From UBA1731 sp964440985 (GTDB lineage: Bacteria > Verrucomicrobiota > Kiritimatiellia > RFP12 > UBA1067): 64,000 nt of DNA. The notes under the pieces are model-generated. The model had not been told where the DNA came from, made no database searches, and was given only the letters and a program-made list of their open reading frames with translations. Below are positions 61,034-64,000 of the stretch, one piece after another (within the stretch, counting starts at the first letter, position 1; every line of letters begins with the position of its first letter). The translations under genes were made by a program, and so were the position numbers. Location: contig CAYTWE010000003.1 in the NCBI GenBank assembly GCA_964440985.1, positions 1 through 64,000 on the forward strand. The letters run 5' to 3'.

Positions 61034-61978
61034 TCACTTCATCCCGCCCGATACGGCCTCCCAGGCGCAGATGCGCATCAGTTCTGCATCCTTCTCCGGC
61101 AAACCTGGCGGCGCATACGTGCAGGCCGTCACGTCCTTTCCGAACAGTGCCGCCACCCAGACGCAGCCCTGGAGATATTCGCCCGCCGGATTGAGATGGA
61201 AAGCATCGACCTGAAGCTTGCCGCTCTTCGACCACGATGCCCTGCCGACCGGATCGCCGAAGAACGGCAACGGTGCAGGCGGACGCAGGGCGGCGCGTTC
61301 GGATGCCGATGGCATGTTCTTCCACTCGACGGGGCGTCGCGTCCGGTACAGCTGGACGGCCGTCCCTGTGGGGATGATCTTCAGGCAATGCTTCCGCGCC
61401 AGCGTCGCGTAGGCTTCATGCAGTTTGGCGTACATCGCATCGAGCGTCAGCCCCCATGCCGTAAGCCGACCGTCGTATGGGCTGTACGACCATGTCTCGT
61501 GAACGCGGATTTCGGCTTGTGGCGCAAGTTCACGGATCTTTGCAATCAGATTGTCGGCATATGGCTGATACTTGCCGTAGAACGCGCTTTCGTGGCTTGC
61601 CTGCTGCACCGTCACCACATCCCACCGGTCGGCGGCAAGCGCCTGCGGAATGTTGGCGCGACCTCCCTTCATCACCTTCTGGATCGGAGCATCCTGCACC
61701 GCACACGATGTCCAGCTCAACTGCACGACGTAGGGACGCGCCTCCGGATCTTCCGCAGCCTTCTCGACGTTGCTCCAGTGCGCATTGAGCGGACATCCCC
61801 CGATGTAGAGGTTCGCAAGGTCGAGTTCGCACCCCGTAGCACGAGCCACGGCCGGCATCTGCTTCAGCACGCTCTCCGAAAAGCTGTTGCCGATCATCAA
61901 CACCTTCAACGTCCGGGCCTCAACCGACAGACACGCCGCAGCCCATACCGCCATGAGAGTACATATCCGCTTCATCAT
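61034..61978 (-). CDS. Exported SGNH/GDSL-like hydrolase
   Basis: A 314-residue protein with a signal peptide (ICTLMAVWAAACLSVEA). The nucleophile Ser is in block I (VLMIGNSFSESVL, Ser32), and a DxxH pair is in VDAFHLNPAGEYL near the end, the catalytic arrangement of SGNH hydrolases. DVVTVQQASHESAFYGKYQP matches DUF4886-type members. Substrates of this group are often acetylated polysaccharides. Start 61978 has AAAGGAA upstream. Confidence 0.82.
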   Translation of the reverse strand: MMKRICTLMAVWAAACLSVEARTLKVLMIGNSFSESVLKQMPAVARATGCELDLANLYIGGCPLNAHWSNVEKAAEDPEARPYVVQLSWTSCAVQDAPIQKVMKGGRANIPQALAADRWDVVTVQQASHESAFYGKYQPYADNLIAKIRELAPQAEIRVHETWSYSPYDGRLTAWGLTLDAMYAKLHEAYATLARKHCLKIIPTGTAVQLYRTRRPVEWKNMPSASERAALRPPAPLPFFGDPVGRASWSKSGKLQVDAFHLNPAGEYLQGCVWVAALFGKDVTACTYAPPGLPEKDAELMRICAWEAVSGGMK

Positions 61979-62281
61979 TGCCAATTCCTTTCGCCGATAG
62001 ATTACTGAACCAAATGCACAGACTCTATCATTTCACGCCTGCGGGTGCAAGACACCCAGCGCATAAAACGTGTCACCGGAAAGTTGCAATATCTCGTGGC
62101 GCAGTTTCAGACGGGGCGAAAGTCATGCCGCATCATAACGCCAAAGAGGGCGACGCTCCCGTTGTGCAGCGGATTCCGGAACTCCGGGTCGATGCGCTCG
62201 CGAAGTGCTACGCGGCATGTGTCATCCGCCCCGCGCTCATCTGTCACGAAATGAAACCGGTCGATCGCAACAGGCCAAAAA
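61979..62281. other. Intergenic stretch without a supported gene
   Basis: About 300 bases between the hydrolase start and the batB stop. No open frame with a ribosome site, hairpin terminator or clear -10 box was found. It must hold the hydrolase promoter. Confidence 0.5.
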
Positions 62282-63304
62282 TCAAACGATCTGTCTTCTG
62301 TGCCTGCCAGCAAAGCGCCCGCGTGAAAGCGATGATGCCGCAAGAATGAGGAGAAGCCCGGGGACAAGAAAGATGCCAAAACGCTCCGTCGCCCGCAGTT
62401 CCTCTTCCTCTGCCTGCTCCTTGGCGGCGACCTGACGCAGGAAGCGGCGATATATCGCACCCAACGTCGTCTCCGCCGTGCCGGCTGTGGCGAGCGGGAC
62501 GTACCGGCCTTCAGATGCGGCGGCCACCTGACGGAGCGCCGCCTCCTCCAGCCTGACCTTGACAGGCTGTCCCTTGAACATCTGCACACCCTTGCCGGAC
62601 GGATCCGGGATCGTCGACTCGTGCTGCGGATCGCCAAGCCCGACAGTGAAGATGGGTATTCCGCGTTTCTTCGCAATCTCCGCGCTCATCAAGGCATTGT
62701 TCCGGAGGTCGCCGCCGTCGGAAACGAGGATGATGGCATTGTGGCCGTCCATCGCAGGGTCAAGCGCCTGGAGCGAAGTGCGAATCGCCGCCCCAAGGTC
62801 GGTCTCTCCGCGTGGTGCGGATTCCGGCGTCGCAGATTCAAGCGCGGAACGGAGAAATGCAGTGTCCGTGGTGAGAGGACACAACAGCGTCCCCTTCTGA
62901 CGAAACGCGACAAGAGCACAGCGGTCGCCGTCGAGCGAATCCATCAGATCTGCGATGTCCGCCTTTGCGCGCTCCAGGCGGTTCGGACGCACATCGTCAG
63001 CGAGCATCGAACGGCTTACGTCAAGCGCAACCACAACGTTGCGGCTCTTCGCCGCCACAATCTGCGAACTGTGTCCCCATTGCGGACGCGCCGCCGCGAA
63101 CAGGCACAACGCCAGCCCCGCAAGCAGCAGAATTGCCTGAACGAGAAACGTTCCCGGACGGTTCGGCATCAGCCTGCGGCGAAGCGGCGGTGCGACAAGG
63201 CTTCTGAGCCGCGTTTCAGACCGCGCACGCAGATATGTCCAGAATGCGCCGGCCAGCGGGACGAACAGCACGAACACCAGCATCCACGGATTCACGAAGC
63301 GCAT
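62282..63304 (-). CDS. BatB-like membrane VWA protein
   Basis: A 340-residue protein: two membrane segments at the N-terminus (NPWMLVFVLFVPLAGAFWTY; GTFLVQAILLLAGLALCLFA), then a VWA domain with a complete MIDAS (DVSRSM in VVALDVSRSMLADD, the Thr in GETDLGAAI, the Asp in ILVSDGGDLRNN), and a C-terminal membrane segment (FGIFLVPGLLLILAA). This is the BatA/BatB layout of the Bat operon, linked to stress tolerance in several phyla. The start overlaps the batA-like stop by one base (TAATG). Confidence 0.9.
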   Translation of the reverse strand: MRFVNPWMLVFVLFVPLAGAFWTYLRARSETRLRSLVAPPLRRRLMPNRPGTFLVQAILLLAGLALCLFAAARPQWGHSSQIVAAKSRNVVVALDVSRSMLADDVRPNRLERAKADIADLMDSLDGDRCALVAFRQKGTLLCPLTTDTAFLRSALESATPESAPRGETDLGAAIRTSLQALDPAMDGHNAIILVSDGGDLRNNALMSAEIAKKRGIPIFTVGLGDPQHESTIPDPSGKGVQMFKGQPVKVRLEEAALRQVAAASEGRYVPLATAGTAETTLGAIYRRFLRQVAAKEQAEEEELRATERFGIFLVPGLLLILAASSLSRGRFAGRHRRQIV

Positions 63305-64000
63305 TACACGAGCCTCCTTGACGCCATCATCTGGAGCGACACGGCAGCGAGCACGAGCAGCGACCCAAGAAGCAGGAACGGCGGGAAATATTCGCGATAC
63401 CGCTGGAAGACCGTGCGGTCGAGCGTAGTCTTCTCAAGGGAATCGATCTCATCAAGCGCCGCACGCAGCCCCTTTGCATCCCGGACTCCGAAGTAGCGGG
63501 CGCCTGTCTTCTTGGCGATGGACTTGAGCTGCGATTCGTCAAAGGAGGAGTTTGAGTACTGCACCGTCTCGCGCCCGAACATGTCCTTTGCGCGGAACGG
63601 CGTACGCGATGAATGGGTTCCCACACCTATGGTGTACACGCGAACGCCAAGCTTCGCCGCCGCAGCGGCGGCGTCATCCGGCTCAACCGCACCCGTGTTG
63701 GATACGCCGTCCGAAAGCAGTATCACGATGCGCGACTTGGTCTCCGCGTTCTTGAGCCGCGCAAGAGCCGTCGCAAGCCCGTCGCCGACCGCCGTCATAG
63801 TCTCGTCCGGATCGATCGGCTGTCCGTTCGCGTCAAAACTCAAAGCCGGAACCTGCACACCGCGCAGCACCTGCAGCAGGGCCTCGTGGTCTGCCGTGAG
63901 CGGCGTGAGCGAAGCGGCGTAGCCGCCAAATGTTATCAGTCCGATAAGATCGTCTGGACGCGCCTCTACGAATTTCGCGAAAAGCTCCTTCACGACATCA
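63304..64000 (-). CDS. BatA-like VWA protein, C-terminal part
   Basis: The last 231 codons of a VWA protein; the start lies beyond 64000. The visible part has the second half of the VWA domain (GLITFGGYAASLTPL, then a Thr in MTAVGDGLATAL and the Asp in VILLSDGVSNTG) and a C-terminal membrane segment (FPPFLLLGSLLVLAAVSLQM). The MIDAS DxSxS is outside the window. Together with the next gene it forms the batA-batB pair. Confidence 0.85.
   Translation of the reverse strand, partial: DVVKELFAKFVEARPDDLIGLITFGGYAASLTPLTADHEALLQVLRGVQVPALSFDANGQPIDPDETMTAVGDGLATALARLKNAETKSRIVILLSDGVSNTGAVEPDDAAAAAAKLGVRVYTIGVGTHSSRTPFRAKDMFGRETVQYSNSSFDESQLKSIAKKTGARYFGVRDAKGLRAALDEIDSLEKTTLDRTVFQRYREYFPPFLLLGSLLVLAAVSLQMMASRRLV

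Noticed and set aside
58122..61214. A 1030-codon open frame on the plus strand
   Set aside because: It runs antisense to galE, efp, tag and the hydrolase, all well supported. Long antisense frames are expected in GC-rich genes with this codon use; the frame has no family motif and no ribosome site.

Overview
The window is a 64 kb piece of a GC-rich bacterial chromosome with one 100-base scaffold gap (41765-41864). It fits a member of the PVC superphylum, most likely Kiritimatiellota or a close verrucomicrobial/lentisphaeral relative. This is inferred from the gene mix: a large cassette of type II-like pseudopilins around a GspF protein, Tat-exported Gfo/Idh/MocA oxidoreductases and a Tat-exported TIM-barrel protein, a secreted LamG-like repeat protein, and BatA/BatB-type VWA proteins. 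No rRNA, CRISPR array, prophage or transposase gene was seen. All calls were read by eye from the sequence, without database searches.

Layout. 1-4.1 kb: end of an exported-protein gene, a small exported protein with a strong terminator, then rpsO-pnp. 4.1-9.4 kb: remnant of a DUF1016-type nuclease, an ABC-2 export operon headed by a Pro/Ala-rich anchored protein, and frr. 9.5-19.7 kb: Smr protein, Tat TIM-barrel protein, CorA-like channel, an operon of S1-domain protein, glycosyltransferase and dihaem peroxidase, then gyrB-tolC-macA-like. 19.8-24.2 kb: zinc-ribbon-like protein and HemW-like radical SAM protein, two tRNA genes (Arg-CCU, Val-GAC), an unrecognised 459-residue protein, and a CcdA-thioredoxin fusion. 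24.2-34.9 kb: LamG-like giant, then a tightly overlapping operon of acetyl-xylan esterase, a MetX-MetW fusion, a TPR protein and a VWA protein. 34.9-41.8 kb: nnrD, uridine-kinase-like protein, TrmJ-like methyltransferase, Gfo/Idh/MocA protein, rsmA, surA and a pseudopilin. 41.9-52.5 kb: the main pseudopilin cassette (gspF, seven further prepilin-like proteins and a 1100-residue PilX/GspK-like protein) plus a frameshifted GxxExxY gene. 52.5-64 kb: accD-accA, Gfo/Idh/MocA protein, aconitase, UDG-like protein, efp-galE, tag, SGNH hydrolase and the batA-batB end of an operon.

The most interesting signal is in the pseudopilin cassette. Three neighbouring genes (48108-48902, 48968-49711, 49735-51099) carry a related insertion that replaces the usual 5-9 residue prepilin leader with one of 41-52 residues. 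Each copy has a degenerate 7-bp tandem array upstream, a conserved ATG core (M-R-x-[FH]-[KR]-[DE]-I-[FL]-R), often an S-R-C-A-S-S-A-H hairpin segment, and an oppositely oriented 7-bp array ending just before the FTLVEL motif. The two arrays are imperfect inverted repeats of each other. The same heptamer family flanks the scaffold gap and appears as a 43-bp in-frame insertion in rsmA. I know of no described element like this.

Expression signals are unusually readable. Eighteen promoters have a TATAAT-like -10 box, mostly with an extended TGn (often TGTGGTATAAT). Five genes start 7-14 bases after that box and have no Shine-Dalgarno sequence, suggesting leaderless or near-leaderless mRNAs.
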